Source of the DNA: Chamaecyparis obtusa
Lineage: Eukaryota > Streptophyta > Pinopsida > Cupressales > Cupressaceae
Reading direction: 5' to 3'
DNA: 64,000 nt
Assembly: GCA_027943335.1 (NCBI GenBank)
Contig: BSBK01003253.1
Span: 1,342,501-1,406,500 of the forward strand
Below, piece by piece: positions 1 to 12,238 of the stretch. Position 1 is the first letter of the stretch. Each line of letters begins with the position of its first letter. Under the pieces are notes generated by a model, which ran no database searches, had not been told where the DNA came from, and was given only the letters and a program-made list of their open reading frames with translations. The position numbers and the translations under genes were made by a program.

Positions 1-1442
1 GATGAGGCTACAATAGATGATCTTGTCTTCATGCCTTTTTCTTGTTCATCTTTAGTAGGAGGAACTGGTGTAGTATCCTTTTCTTTGTCTGACTCAGTTT
101 CCTCGTTGTCGCTGTCATAGGGCTTGTCAGTTAACATTAGCTGACCTTCGGTTACTTCTTTAACCAGTGACTCCTTAGGTGAGTCTGATACATTACCATA
201 TTTAGCTGCAAGATCTTTTCTCATTTTCTTCGCCCTTCTAGACATTTTACCGATTTCAATATCAGTTGTTATTCTAGATTTTGCTTCTTCATATGTTCCA
301 AACCTAGTGGCAGTGATGTCTATCAGTAATGCCAAGAGTGCATTAATAGATTTCAAGGTGAAATCTTTGTTTATCTCGTATCCCATCGATGCCAGCCATT
401 TGATTCTAGGTTCAACTGCCTTGATCATAGTAAAGTTTGTACTTACTACAAAAGTTATGTCATTTTCAAATTTATCAACTAATTCCCTCAGAATTCTGCT
501 TCTTTGATGCATTATATTCTTGAACTCTTTAAAGTAGGCATCAAATTTCTTATTCGTGTTCTGCCCTAAACTCTTCATCATTACATTAATATGTGCTGTT
601 ATCGGTTTATCTGATTTCCATGTTACTTTACCGATACCAAGTATGAAATTCTGTAGATAGAGAAATATGCACACAAGTAGGGAACCATACTTACATGTGT
701 TAGATTTCTTTGAATGAATATTTTTCATATTCTCTTGTACTTGATGTAATAGAATTTCAGCAAGATCAATCTGGTGATCTTTCTTCACTATCTTATATGC
801 CATGTCCACGGGGCTGCAGGATACACTGTTTAATCAGCTAGATTGGAATATTTTATACCCAATGACATGAGCAGCAAATTTTATCGTTGGATCTCTGATT
901 GTTGATAACTTCAATGCCCTTCTGTCCCATTGTGCTCCAGTGTTCTTCTCAACATCAGGGCGTGATGAACTTCGAAATGATTTGGCTTTGTCGGTAGTCG
1001 GGTAACCAGTAACCCTACTAATAATATTTTTAGTGATCTCCATAGGTTTATCTAGCCAAAACTTATCATCATGAAATCTACTTAAAGCTATTCTTATCCA
1101 TTCTAAGTTAAAGGTCTGTGGGAAGTGCGCAAAATGTGACAACCCAAATTCATCAATCCTTTTACTTTCGGGTTTCAGCTTCCCATTTGGTCCACAAATT
1201 TGTTGGTAGGCAGTAAGGGTTTCAAAATCACCAACTTCTCCTATTTTGCAGTGAATGTATGACCTGATGTCTTATGTCAACAAAACCCTATCTGGAATAC
1301 TAGAAAATGTGCCCATATCATCTATTTGTGCTGCAACCCTAGGATGCAGTTTAAACTTTGCCTCCACAAAATTAGCTCTAACAATTAATTCTACTTCCTC
1401 CTCAAAGATGTTCGATTTTCTTGCAGACAATGTTGATGCCAT
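1..1442 (-). pseudogene. E1 ORF2, N-terminal part, degenerate, runs off the window
   Basis: The start codon is placed at 1442-1440 because the codons that follow (MAST..., then EEEVELIVRANF) match the start of E2 ORF2 at 16962. About 480 codons lie in the window. Shared blocks include FPQTF, SRFHD.KFWLDKP, SRVTGYPTTDK, KFAAHVI.YKIFQSS, SNTCKYGSLLV and FGTYEEAKS.IT. The frame breaks after FQSS near 834, where a one-base indel replaces the sequence that reads SRLNSVPC in E2. No known enzyme or capsid domain is recognised; the later part is charged and Lys-rich. Function unknown. A structural (Gag-like) role is only an inference from its place in an LTR element. Confidence 0.75.
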
Positions 1443-1994
1443 AAATCAAATATAGGGTTTTGACAAGCAAATGAGTAGCATATATTCGGTAACAGATGAA
1501 CTTTACTCAGCTCAGTCAAAGAATGTCATTGGTTCGATCTGCAGTTGCTTTCAATCTTTCTGAGAAATTTTCAACTCAAACTCTGCTCTGTGAATTTTCA
1601 CTCTTCGAAATCGCAATGTGACAATAACCTCTATTTTCGCGTATTTATAGACCAATTTGATATTCCCGCTCAAACTTTTATGCATTAAATGCTCAACCTA
1701 ACTTATAGTACAAAATAGTTGTCAGCTCGGTGATGTCTACAATTTTCTTTGCTTGGTTAACATAGAATTTCTTCATCAGTTTGTACTGTCATCGGTTAAC
1801 CTTGTATAGTGATTACCGATGGGTAACCAACTCTCGGTCTCTCTTTTACCGACTATATGACATTGTTAGCTCATAACACATAAACCATAGTGCATCTTTA
1901 TTCATGAAGATTTGGTATATGTACATCATATATAAGGAACTGTATGTAAAATGTGATCATTTGAAATGTCAGTTCCATACATACCTATGTCACT
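1443..1994 (-). other. E1 spacer between ORF1 and ORF2
   Basis: About 550 bp without coding potential, matching the E2 spacer at 16407-16961 in length and partly in sequence. It has several short ACCGA/TCGGT motifs, for example around 1795-1860. Confidence 0.6.
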
Positions 1995-3127
1995 TTAAGT
2001 GGAATTACCGATGTCACCCAATCCAGTGGACAAGGTTTCACCAATGTTGTTACTTGACTTAGCATTCTCACTAGATGCCTTCTTCCACATAGTGTTCCTT
2101 AATCTTGTGATCTCTGCAATGTTATATCCGCTCTCAAATATATGATTTTCATCAGGTGCTCGGTCTCTATAGTTCTTGCTTAAGTGACCGACCTTGTGAC
2201 AGTGCATACATGCCATTCCAGTGCTAGTCCAACTTCTTGATTGTCTGATCCGACTCTTTCTGTAGCAGTTTGCTACCGTGTGTCCATACCGACCACATAC
2301 AACACAATTAGCCCATGTATTATAATCCCAAACATATGAATTACCTTGTTTCATAGGTTGGTAAGGCTTTCATTGTGGTTTCTCTTTAGGTGTCTAGACT
2401 TGTTTCATCTTTGCCTTACAATCTCTTGCAGTATGTCCATGCTTATTACAAGTGTAGCATATTTTCTCTGTAGTGGTGTTGTTAGCTAGATCTTTTTGTT
2501 TAGCTCTGCACTCATACACAGGATGTCCAAACTTTCCACAATAGTAACAATATCCATTAAACTTAGGAGTGACAAGAGGTTTACCTTGTGCTTTACTTCT
2601 CCACCATTTGATGTATGCCCTGATTTTCCACAGTGATAACATGCTAACACTTTAGGTTTCTGACTTTGATTGTTGTTGACATTTTCAGCTTGTTGTGATG
2701 ATTCTCCTTGATCGGTGTAGCCTATCCCAGCTTTACTTCCAACTCTTCTCTGATTAGTCAAGAAATCATCAATCTTTTTGGAATTATCCTCAGCTATCTT
2801 CATCATCTCATTATGTTTCTTTTGTATTTTCAATTCATTTCTTAACTTTTCATTGTCTACTCTGAGTATTGCAACATCTTCAAGTCTTCTTGATAATTCT
2901 CCATTTACTCGGTTCATTTCTTGATTGACAGTCATCATTTGATTTGATGCTTGGAATTGTCGGTCAGTAAGTCTCTGTATTTCACTTTCTTTTGCTTGTA
3001 GTTGTTTAGTCATCAGTCTTCGGTCTTCAATAGCCATATTCTGATCTTGTTTAGCTTGTCTAGCATTGTTCATAATTTCCACCATTCTTACCATTTGGGA
3101 TTCTTGACTGATTTGAAGTGCTTTCAC
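1995..3127 (-). pseudogene. E1 ORF1, C-terminal part: coiled coil and zinc-knuckle array, degenerate
   Basis: Continues the reading frame interrupted at 5579 by the nested element. It starts KALQISQESQMVRMVEIMNN, a charged heptad-like segment of about 150 residues (coiled coil), then CCHC knuckles. Knuckle 1 (CYHCGKSGHTSN) loses its last Cys through an indel near 2610. Knuckles 2 to 4 read CYYCGKFGHPVYEC, CYTCNKHGHTARDC and CVVCGRYGHTVANC. Knuckle 5 ends in Tyr instead of Cys. An in-frame TAG at 2394-2396 lies at the same place as in E2. The end (LGDI.NST, stop at 1995) matches E2. Probably a nucleic-acid-binding nucleocapsid-like protein when intact. Confidence 0.8.
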
Positions 3128-3459
3128 TGTTAGATTTGATAACCATCAAATCTTCCCAAGAACACCTGCATGCAAAGACTGCTACAAGAATGAAGACAGA
3201 AGAGAAGGCAGAAACTATGGCGGCCAAAAGGCCAGAGACTGCAAAACCATGTTAACAGAAATAATCTTCTATTAACAAAAATGAAATTACAAAACAATCT
3301 CCTTATGAATTACAAAGCGGTGAATCCTTATAAAGGATACCGAAACCCTAAAAGGGAAACTTCTAAGAAAAGGAAACTTTCCTAAGTCTAACTTAAGCTA
3401 AGAGTAGAGAACTAATAATTAACTGATTTAATTATTAGCAATACTCGACTACTCTAACA
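3128..3459 (-). repeat. 3' LTR of the nested 2.45-kb element
   Basis: 332 bp, TGTTAG...TAACA, one mismatch from the copy at 5247-5578. Confidence 0.93.
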
Positions 3460-4529
3460 CCCCCCCTTAAGTGTAACTTAGGGAGAAGCAAAAAAAGCTA
3501 AACTACTGCAGAAAGCAGGAAAGATGGGTCCCGGCAACTAGGCCTGATCAGGTACCCAAAACAAAAAGCAAAAGATGTCCCAGAGAAAGGAACAAGAAGA
3601 GAGCAAGAAGCTCCTCCGAAGCATGTCTGAAAACTCTGTCAGAAGATACTGCTGGAACCCCCACTGAAGTGCATGACCAGGTAGAGAAGACAAGTGTCTG
3701 AAGAGCTGATCAATCGAACCAGGAAGCAATAGAACCAACAGGTGAACCCCCCCATAATGCTGAACTGGGAGAGGTGACAGGAACACTGAAATGCGATGCC
3801 AGAAATAGCTGCAGAAGAAGAACCAGGAACACCAACAGTGCAACAGAAGCACACACACAGGATAAAGGGCGGTGTCATAGACACAGTCTACATGGGCTAA
3901 TGTCGTGGAAGGTATGCTCACTTGACAAGAGTGGATGCGCCTATAGTGGCAAATGCATCAGAATCCCCCCATGGCACTTTATAACTGAGTGCGAATACTA
4001 AAACTGAACCAGGTGAAAAAGATCCCAGAAATGCAGAAGAGGGCACTTTATCTCAGTGCGTTTATAGAATAAAGATACATCAAAAAGAGCATGCAAGCTC
4101 AGAAGTCAGAAAGAAGAGTGCACTAAGAAACCAGAAGAAGAGATCCCCAGAGCTGTAGAACCAAGCACACCACCAGAGGGCATAAACTGCATAACTCAAA
4201 GGAGTGAAAACTTGGAGTAGAATCTAGAAAAATAACCTCTTCCACTGAATAGCACACTGAACCAGCTTTCCGACGATATCTTGTTTGCCAAAAAAGGAGT
4301 CCGGATGAGCCAGATATGACTCCCGGAAGGCAAAAAAAGATATCAGACTTCAACAGCAAAAAACACTATTGAAATGGTGGAACCAAAACCCCTAACCTCC
4401 ACCATCGAAAAGTCCTCGGAAAGAGCTTTCCGACGGTATATGGAAGTCAGAAAAAGACCCTCGGATGCTCCCTGTAGAGCGAAAAAGGCCCAGGTACCCC
4501 CAAAAAGGCAAGAAAAGAGCCCCAGGGGC
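3460..4529 (-). other. Interior of the nested element, no recognised gene
   Basis: About 1 kb beginning (plus strand) with CCCCCCCTTAAG, the complement of the PPT. Short ORFs occur on both strands but none resembles gag or pol. Short pieces recur, for instance GCTTTCCGACG at about 4265 and 4425. Confidence 0.6.
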
Positions 4530-4917
4530 TAAAAAAAATGAGCCCCCGGGCGCATGGCGCGCGCCGGGGGCTGGGCCGCAGCCCCTGGTCGGTCATATGA
4601 CCGCGCTGCTGCGAATATGAGCCCGCGGGGGCTGAAACGGGCCGCCACCGGCGGTGGGGGCCAGCGGAGCGGCGCTATAGGTGCCAGCGGAGCGGCGGGG
4701 TCGCGGAGCGACGCGGCGGAGTTGCGGATTGGCGGTGCTGGGGTGGCGGCCGGGCCGGGCGGGCCGGAGCGGGGCCGGGAGGCGGCGCTGGTGCCGGTGG
4801 TGGGCGGGCCGGCGGAGCGGAGGGCGCGGGTGCGGGCGGCGGGGCCGAGGCGGCGGAGGCCGCAGATTGGCGGCGCGGTGGCCGCTGGTGGCGCGGCGGA
4901 GGAGCGCGGGTGGCGCT
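4530..4917. other. GC-rich island inside the nested element
   Basis: Roughly 390 bp made almost wholly of GGC/GCG/GGCGG-type repeats, in sharp contrast to the AT-rich sequence around it. It is open on both strands (Ala/Gly/Arg/Pro-rich readings), as expected from composition alone, so no protein is called. G-runs could allow quadruplex formation. It is followed by an AT-rich stretch with a short inverted repeat (AAAAATCATT...AATGATTTTT, about 4955-4982). Confidence 0.8.
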
Positions 4918-5234
4918 ATGTAAAAATGCACAGGCTGCGTTAAATTTGAACGCAAAAATCATTAAAAAAAATGATTTTTTTAATTTTTTTTTCAATTTTC
5001 GAGCCCGTACGGCCCGTAGGAGGCCGAAAAAATTCTCCAAAGGCCCTGGTGTCCAAATCGGACGAGCTTTATATGGATTCTGGGGTTTTTGGGCCTTCTG
5101 GACGCAATGGAAGTGTCCGTTTGGGCCCAAAATGCCTTAAAAAATAGAGACCCCCCAGAACCACTAAAAGAAGCCAAAAAAGCTTCTGAAACCCTCTGTG
5201 CTTCAATAAAATAGGAACAGTGAACCGCAGATCT

Positions 5235-5246
5235 GCTCTGATACCA
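5235..5246 (-). other. PBS of the nested element
   Basis: The complement reads TGGTATCAGAGC, the usual plant LTR-element primer site matching the 3' end of initiator-Met tRNA, directly adjoining the 5' LTR. Confidence 0.9.
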
Positions 5247-5578
5247 TGTTAGATTTGATAACCATCAAATCTTCCCAAGAACACCTGCATGCAAAGACTG
5301 CTACAAGAATGAAGACAGAAGAGAAGGCAGAAACTATGGCGGCCAAAAGGCCAGAGACTGCAAAATCATGTTAACAGAAATAATCTTCTATTAACAAAAA
5401 TGAAATTACAAAACAATCTCCTTATGAATTACAAAGCGGTGAATCCTTATAAAGGATACCGAAACCCTAAAAGGGAAACTTCTAAGAAAAGGAAACTTTC
5501 CTAAGTCTAACTTAAGCTAAGAGTAGAGAACTAATAATTAACTGATTTAATTATTAGCAATACTCGACTACTCTAACA
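5247..5578 (-). repeat. 5' LTR of the nested 2.45-kb element
   Basis: 332 bp, near-identical to 3128-3459. The PBS abuts it on the low-coordinate side, which sets the orientation. Confidence 0.93.
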
Positions 5579-5853
5579 TTCACTTGCTCAGATAGATGTT
5601 GATTCTTCTCAGATAAATCGGTAATGATATTTTCAAATCCATCAAAGATGCTTCCAAAACTTGATCGAACATGATCAAATATGTCATCAATAGGTTCTTC
5701 ATGATAATCGATCTCACTTTGCAAGATTGCAAGGTTCTTCCTATCAACCAGTAATTTCTTCAGTTCTTCCTTGGCTTGTTTATACTGTTCCACAAACATT
5801 TGCATTTGTAACTTTTGATTCTCAATAGACTTGTCAAGCTTATATCTCTCCAT
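5579..5853 (-). pseudogene. E1 ORF1, N-terminal part
   Basis: Starts at ATG 5853 (MERYKLDKSIENQKLQMQMF). The homologous positions in E2 (15003, mutated to GTG) and E3 (29182, ATG) support this start. It encodes about 90 residues of charged, heptad-rich sequence predicted to form a coiled coil (FVEQYKQAKEELKKLL). It is cut after SEQV by the 2.45-kb element and resumes at 3127. Confidence 0.8.
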
Positions 5854-5903
5854 AACTTAGATCTTTACCCTTCAATGGTTAAACTTTTCAACAAGAGAAC
5901 TAA

Positions 5904-5915
5904 GCTCTGATACCA
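5904..5915 (-). other. PBS of E1
   Basis: Complement reads TGGTATCAGAGC, two bases from the 5' LTR, as in E2. Confidence 0.88.
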
Positions 5916-5917
5916 AT

Positions 5918-7135
5918 TGTTGGAATTAGGAGAAATAGATATCGAGAGGGGAGGGGTGAATCAGTGTCTACAAAACTTTTACTTGTAATACCTTTCAAAT
6001 CTATATTAGTAATCTGTAATAACCGACCAAATTGACTTGGATCTAATTGCATAAATCAATCATCTAGTTAACTTTTAAGAAAGTAAAAAACATGAAATCA
6101 ATATGTCAATCACATAACACAAGTATTTTGGTAACACAGAAACCCTTGATAGAAGGTAAAAACTGCGGTGGGGATGACACCCACAAATTCTTCACTACTG
6201 CAGATAGAAAAGGTTTGTCTGTTAGGGCTACAAGTTTTGATCACTTCTGGTGATCTCACCCTATTAGGAGTGACATATCAAATCATCTAGATCTACCTAG
6301 TTATAAGATTTTAGCAACACTATAGAAGTGTGCACTCAGTTAAGAGATTTACAAAAGATTGTTAAGTCTACTTTGTTAAGAGATTTAACAAAATCTCTAT
6401 TACAATTGTCAGAAAGTAATATGCAAAATTATCTACTAATTGACACTCAATTGTCTGAAAATGATCTTATAATTCTCTAATAAAATATCACCTTGACTGT
6501 GATGATTCTTTACTCTGTTCTACTCGATAGCCTTCTCTGAATCTGCTCGGTATATTGTTCTGTTCTCCCAACTGATTATCTTGAAGTTAGGCAATGACTT
6601 CAAGTGCTTCATGAATTATATATCTCAATTCAACAACCTCATAAAGTGGTGTGAACATGCTGAATATATAGTGTTCTATTTTTTCGCTAAAACAAAATTT
6701 AGGTTACAAAAATTATCATAACCCTAGGATCTATGGTGCAGAATTAACCTAGATCAACTATTACAAATAAGATAAACATTACATTTAATGAATATCTATT
6801 ACAATAAATTCTCCTCAATCTTGGTAAACTATTTTATGATCTGTTGTAACTGTTTGCATAGAAGAATGTGCCATTTCTGATTACTATGCCATTTTCTATG
6901 ATCATCGGTAAACACTATATAGACTGCTCGGTGTATACTGCGATGCTCTATGTTTATTGATTGTCGGTGTCAGTGTCTACTGTTGCTCGGTAAACTATGT
7001 AATGCTCAGTGTAAGACTTTATCGACTGCTCTGTCTTGTTTGTAGTTACTGACCAACTCAATATAAGTTACCGACCGATATGTTTGTCATCTTTTGATAC
7101 TAATGACAACCTTGAATGCTCAATAGAGATTAACA
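5918..7135 (-). repeat. 5' LTR of E1
   Basis: 1218 bp, TGTT...AACA on both ends, homologous along its length to the E2 LTRs. The half near 6880-7090 holds a cluster of CGGT/ACCGA motifs. Its outer edge at 7135 lies inside a gypsy RNase H reading frame. Confidence 0.88.
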
Positions 7136-10100
7136 GCTTCAACTAAATAATCAGTTAACACTTGTCCCTTAATAGACTTCTGAGAAATAAAATTAAGATC
7201 AAACTCTATAAGCAACATCACCCATTTTGCCAACCAGCCAGAGAGATTTTTCTGTGAGAAAAGATGTTTCAAAGGATCAAATTTGACAATCACATTAACT
7301 TCAGCATTTATAAGATAATGCATGAGTTTCTGACATGTATAAACTATAGCTAGACATTGTCTTTCTAAATTTGTGTATCTTGTTTCGTAATCAAGTAAAG
7401 TCTGACTAATGTAGTACACAGGTCTTTCCTTACCATCATTATCATTTTGAGCTAACAACGCACTCACGACCCGTGCAATTGCTGAAGTGTATAAATGGAA
7501 TGGTTTATCAAAATTAGTAGGTTGCAAGATAGGAGGATTTTCAAGATACTCCTTAAATTGCTCAAAAGTATGTTTACACTCATCATTCCAAGAGAAAGTG
7601 GTATCCTTTCTAAGTAAGGAAGTAAAAGGGATAGTTCGGTCCGCTAAATTAGAAATAAAGCGATGAATAGCTTGTATTTTTCCTTGTAAAGTCCATAACT
7701 AAGAAATATTCTTAGGAGGAGGCATATTAACAATAACTTCAATCTTTTCAGTATCTACTTCTATGCCTCACTTAGAGATTATAAATCCTAATAATTTACC
7801 GGAATCAACTCCAAAGACACATTTCTTAGGATTCAATCTCATGTTGTAACTTCTAATCCTTTCAAATATTTGTCATAAAATGGTAACGTGATCTTCTCTT
7901 TGTATAGATTTTGCTAAGATATCATCCACATAATCTTCAAGGATCTTATGAATGTAAGCATGAAAAATCAAAGTCATAGCTCTTTGACAAGTTGTTCCTG
8001 CATTTTTTAATCCAAAAGCCATCATGACCCAACAAAAGGTTCCCCAAGGTGATATAAATGTAGTTTTAAATTGATCTTCAGGAGGGATAAAGATTTGATT
8101 ATATCCCAAAAAACCATCCATAAAAAATAACAAGGCATGACCCGTTGTTGAATCCACAATCATATCGATATTAGGTAATGAGAAATCATCTTTTAAGGAT
8201 GCCTTATTTAAATCCCTAAAATCAATACACATCCTTATCTTATTTTCTCCTTTTGACATAAGCACAATGTTTGAAATCCAATCTGAGTAATCAATAGAAC
8301 AGATAAATCTAGAATCCAATAATTTTTTAATTTCACCTTTGACTAATAAACAAATTTGTGGATTCATCTTTCAAATTTTCTGTTTCATAGGTTTCATATT
8401 TGGTTTTAAAACAATGTTATGAGTAACAATCTTAGAATCTATACCCAGCATATCTGAATATGTCCAAGCAAAGATGTCTTTAAATTCAATCAAAAGGGAA
8501 ACCAACTGATCACGTTCATCCTGATTCAAACATTTCCCAATTTTTATCATCCTTTTAGAGTTGTTTTTATCCATTTGAATATCAATAGTTTCAGTTATTA
8601 ACAAATCACTTCTTATCGGAGGATCCAATAGTAAAAAGAGTATCATGTTCATCATGTTCTCCAAAATAAGCATCTACATTTAAATAATAAGGTTTTTCTT
8701 GTTTGTGATGAAACTTAGGTAAATCTTCACAAACCCCTAAAAATTCCATTAGGGCTTCATCTTTAGGAAAAATATCCAAAGAAGGTTCTTGATTAAGGTC
8801 AATCAGCAATGGGTTAACCAACTTCAACTGTCCACCGCAAATATAATTAACATTAAGAGGAAAAGCTAATGGTTGTCTATAAGGATTGAATCCTAATCCA
8901 TATGTATGATCATAAACTTTATTATCTAAAGGTACTTGTATACCTTGTTCATATTTACCACATTCTTTCCCATTAAATCTTGATTTCTTAAGAAAATGAT
9001 AGCCAGGACCATATCAATCAGTCATATCAGAAGGAGTCCAAGGAGTGCCATATGTCACAATATCATAACAATCAGGCTTTATAGTTTCAATCGTTTCATT
9101 AATCGAAGCGGCAACAAAATTACTTTTTAGTTCCTTAGAAAGCAGAGAAGGAGCAAAAATGTTTTTCTCAAATTCATTTTGCTACTTCATAAATTCCAAA
9201 TAAGAGACCTTGTATTCTCTAATAAAACTAGGATTAAAATCCAATGTGCCCCAATCATCCTCAGTCAAAGAAGAAGATGGAGCTTCCTGTTGTTGAATCT
9301 CGGGTTGTTTTATCTCAAATTGTTGTATATCCAGTTATTTTTCAATCTCTTTACTAGGTTGAAGAGGCTCAGAGATTTTGGCATATTCTGCATTTAAGAA
9401 AGGATTTAGTGCATCATCCACATGTAATGTATACATTAAGTTGTTATAGATGAACCTAACCTTGCGATGAAGAGTAGAAGGAACTGCATGCATAGTATGT
9501 AACCATGGTCTTCCTAAAAGAAGGTTATAATTGAGAGGTCTAGGCATAACATGAATAGGAGTATTTAGAATAACTGGACCAACTTTAACAGGTAAGGTAA
9601 TAATGCCCAAAGTTCTCTTCGCAATATTGTCAAATCCACGTATAGGAACATTATCAAGTTGAATAGAAGTAAGATCAACCTTAATTGCCTTGAGCATATC
9701 CATGCTACAAACATTAAGCCCAGATCCATTATCAATTAAGGTTCTTTGAATGATACTCTGATTAATAGAGACAACAACCATAAGAGCATCATATTGATTA
9801 TGCACCTCTAGGAAAGGTAAATCATTATCAGAAAATACAATAGGAGGTACATAAGGCATAGTATGCATATAATCCAGAATAGAATGAACGATCTCTTGAT
9901 TAGGAGGTGAAGCAAGAAGAGTAGATAAAGCTTTTTGCAATGCCTCATGATATGTTGGGGAAGTTTGAAGTAATTCCCATAAAGATATCTTAGCAGGAGT
10001 AGCATGTAATTGGTCAACTAAGTTATACTCCTTGAAGGTAGATGGAAACCTAGGTGCTTGAGGAAGCATAGTTTGAGAAGGCAGTAAAGAAACTAGAACA

Positions 10101-10468
10101 ATAGGCTGAGGGTTATTATGTGTGCAATAAGCATGTGAAATGGAACTAGTGTTATCAAAGAAATCCAAAGGATCTCTAGGTTTACCCTTAACTGTTATAC
10201 AAGGACATCCTTTTACCATCATCAAAGGTGTAGGATATATCATTTTAGGTTTATCAATGCTACAAATAGTGGGACATGAAGGTAATCATGCACACACCCT
10301 ATGGTAAAGGTCAATTGGGGAGGTTGTGGAGGAGAGTGAAATAGGAATAGGATCCATGGAGATCTTATCCGAACCATTTTCATCCTCACTACCATGTACC
10401 TCATTAGGGAATCTATCCTCTTGTACAATAAAAGCCTCATCAAAGTACTCAAAACAAGAATCATACAT
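7136..10468 (-). pseudogene. Tat/Athila-like Ty3/gypsy pol fragment: PR-RT-RNaseH
   Basis: Reading from an ATG at 10468: a retropepsin-like region (IQRTLIDNGSGLNVCSMD at about 9750-9700, then LLGRPWLH at about 9510), a linker, reverse transcriptase (RMCIDFRDLNKAS, FMDGFLGYNQI, TPWGTF-like FISPWGTFCWVMMAFGLKN, catalytic ILEDYVDDILAKS at about 7900-7940) and RNase H (VYYISQTLLDYETRYTNLE, LTDYLVEA). The YVDD box and the AFGLKNAG block are typical of the Tat/Athila branch. Stops occur at 10286 and near 8830, and the frame shifts near 7870. It ends where the E1 LTR begins; integrase would lie left of the window. No gag is seen upstream. Confidence 0.85.
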
Positions 10469-12238
10469 GTTGAATACAAAGAAATACTAAAAGCATGAAA
10501 ATGTAAATATTTTTGTATTTTTAAAGGGATTTTGCAATTTTTTTGTATTTTTGAAATATAAGCATGCAAGATTTAAATCTAACACCAAAAGGAAAGATTT
10601 GTCGTAAACAGGTTTACCAAAATGAAGAGTAGTAAAATGGAACCTTAATAATGTACCTATCATTCACCACTATTCATATGTATATGTTTTGAATTGGAAT
10701 AGCATAAGTAATGTAAATATGGAAATGCTTGAAAATTATTTAAGATAAGATAAATACCTCATTATGGAACATATTTAAAAATACCTATTTTATGAAGCCT
10801 GTGTGGAGTTTCGGAAGATTCTACAACTAGATCTGGAACCAGAAAACTGTAACAGAGAAAACCAAAAAAACTTTCATCTTTCTGGCAGCAGGTAGTCTTT
10901 GACCCGATAAAAGGTCAAAGACTACCTCAAGATTTTGAAGGTCAACTTTGACTTTGTTCATAGATCTTGAAAGTTCGTTGAAAAGGGTACTCAGATCCGT
11001 CCTCCAATTCTCGAAATAGTGACTATAGATATCTAAAAAATGGTGTTTTGGGGTGGCTATATAGGGTTTTGCCTTAGTCAAACCCCTATTTTGGTGATCT
11101 CCACCTCCACGTATAGCCGATTGAAATAGAATGTGTGTTTCTATTGAAAGTGTAATGCCAGGATCTAATCCTCTAGATTAAAATGCTAGCATGAATATGT
11201 ATGTGGAAACAATGCATCGATATGAATGAAATAGGAAAGCATACCAAGCCCCCAAGGCTAAAGTACTCCTACCAAACTCATAATCCATAATTGCTACCCC
11301 ATGATTGTATCTTTGAATGCTTGAATGTTGGAGATGGTGGATAAAGGAAGAAAGGATCTCTCTTGCTCCAAATAGGTTTTCACAATGGTGTTCTCACAAA
11401 GATGCTTGATATCAACAATGGCTTGATCTTCTATATCATCCTCTTTCAATCTTGCATCATTTCACCATTCCTTGCTTTCTTGAATCGATTATGTCTCCAC
11501 TTGATGGATACTTGATCATGAAATTGCTTGGTCTTGTTGTGTGAAATCACTTGGTCAAAATGAATGCAAATGAGAGTCTTTATATAGAGGTTTCAAGGTG
11601 AGGCTCCTAAAGCAATGCAAGGACCCATAATTCAAATTTCACCTCAAATTATGGTCCAATCACAATAACCAACTAAGGAGGGAAAATAATTAAATTAATT
11701 ATGAATTAAAACCTTTCCGCACTCAAATCTGAGGGCCCGACATTAATTTCAGGGCCCGTTGGGACCAAATCTGAAAAGGGGAACAAATTTCGGAGGAGGT
11801 CAAAGATGACCTCATCTCTAACCTAGGTCAGGGATGAGGTAGACCCCAACCTAGGTCAGGGATGACCTTGAATCTGACCTAGGTCAGGGTCTAGGTCATC
11901 TTTGACCCAAAGATCTACATCTTTCTAAAATCAGGGACAAAAGGTCCCGAGGATGTTTGGAGACCTAAAAATGATTTCAGAATGAGACAGAGTGCTAGAG
12001 AGAGGCACAAAATCCTATGATGATCATGATGAATGCTAGGAGGACCTATTTCTAAGTCCTACCTAGAAAATAGAGCCATGGAAGAGGGAAATTAAGGAGA
12101 ATCCTCAGGATCCTAACCCTAATTTCACCTAGAATGAAGAAATCAAGTGCAGAATGTATCCTAAATGCAAGTCTATCATGATAAATGTACTAAAAGAGGG
12201 TGCTAAACCTATCAAGATGGAAGTGCTTCCATTTTAAG
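10469..12238 (-). other. Non-coding part upstream of the Tat-like pol, probably 5' leader and LTR
   Basis: No convincing ORF. On the minus strand a TATA-like CTATATAAAGAC lies near 11588-11577, which would suit an LTR promoter. LTR ends could not be fixed because no second copy is present. Three short repeats at 11821-11889 are listed separately. Confidence 0.35.
11821..11889 (+). repeat. Short direct repeats, ACCTAGGTCAGGG unit
   Basis: ACCTAGGTCAGGGATGA occurs at 11821 and 11849, and its first 13 bases again at 11877. A related TAGGTCATCTTTGACC follows at about 11891. Confidence 0.85.

Larger units (their letters stand above)
3128..5578 (-). mobile_element. Young non-autonomous LTR element (2451 bp) nested in E1 ORF1
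   Basis: Two 332-bp LTRs (3128-3459 and 5247-5578) differ at one visible position (C/T in the ...GCAAAACCATG... stretch). The target-site duplication TTCAC flanks both sides (3123-3127 and 5579-5583). On the minus strand a PBS, TGGTATCAGAGC (5246-5235), directly follows the 5' LTR, and a G-run PPT (complement of 3460-3466) precedes the 3' LTR. The 1787-bp interior codes for no recognisable gag or pol, so enzymes must come from elsewhere. It splits E1 ORF1 between the codons for SEQV and KALQ. Near-identical LTRs and a perfect TSD make this the youngest insertion in the window. Confidence 0.93.
1..7135 (-). mobile_element. E1: pol-less LTR retrotransposon with five-knuckle ORF1, cut by window start
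   Basis: Reading leftward from 7135 the element has its 5' LTR (5918-7135), a PBS, ORF1 (5853 to 1995, split by a nested element) and the start of ORF2 (1442 to the window edge). The rest of ORF2, the PPT and the 3' LTR lie outside the window. LTR, PBS, ORF1 and ORF2 all align with E2 at 13728-22045, which fixes the boundaries. The LTR edge at 7135 interrupts the RNase H region of a gypsy pol, so E1 inserted into that element. No protease, RT or integrase motif is seen. Both ORFs carry stops and frameshifts, so this copy is dead. Confidence 0.85.

Noticed and set aside
3538..4359. Hydrophobic, Cys-rich minus-strand ORFs in the nested element
   Set aside because: Short and overlapping in different frames, without a recognisable membrane or gag protein pattern.
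4554..5130. Long ORFs on both strands through the GC-rich island
   Set aside because: Lack of stops is expected from GC-rich composition. Ala/Gly/Pro/Arg-only readings in several frames show no domain.
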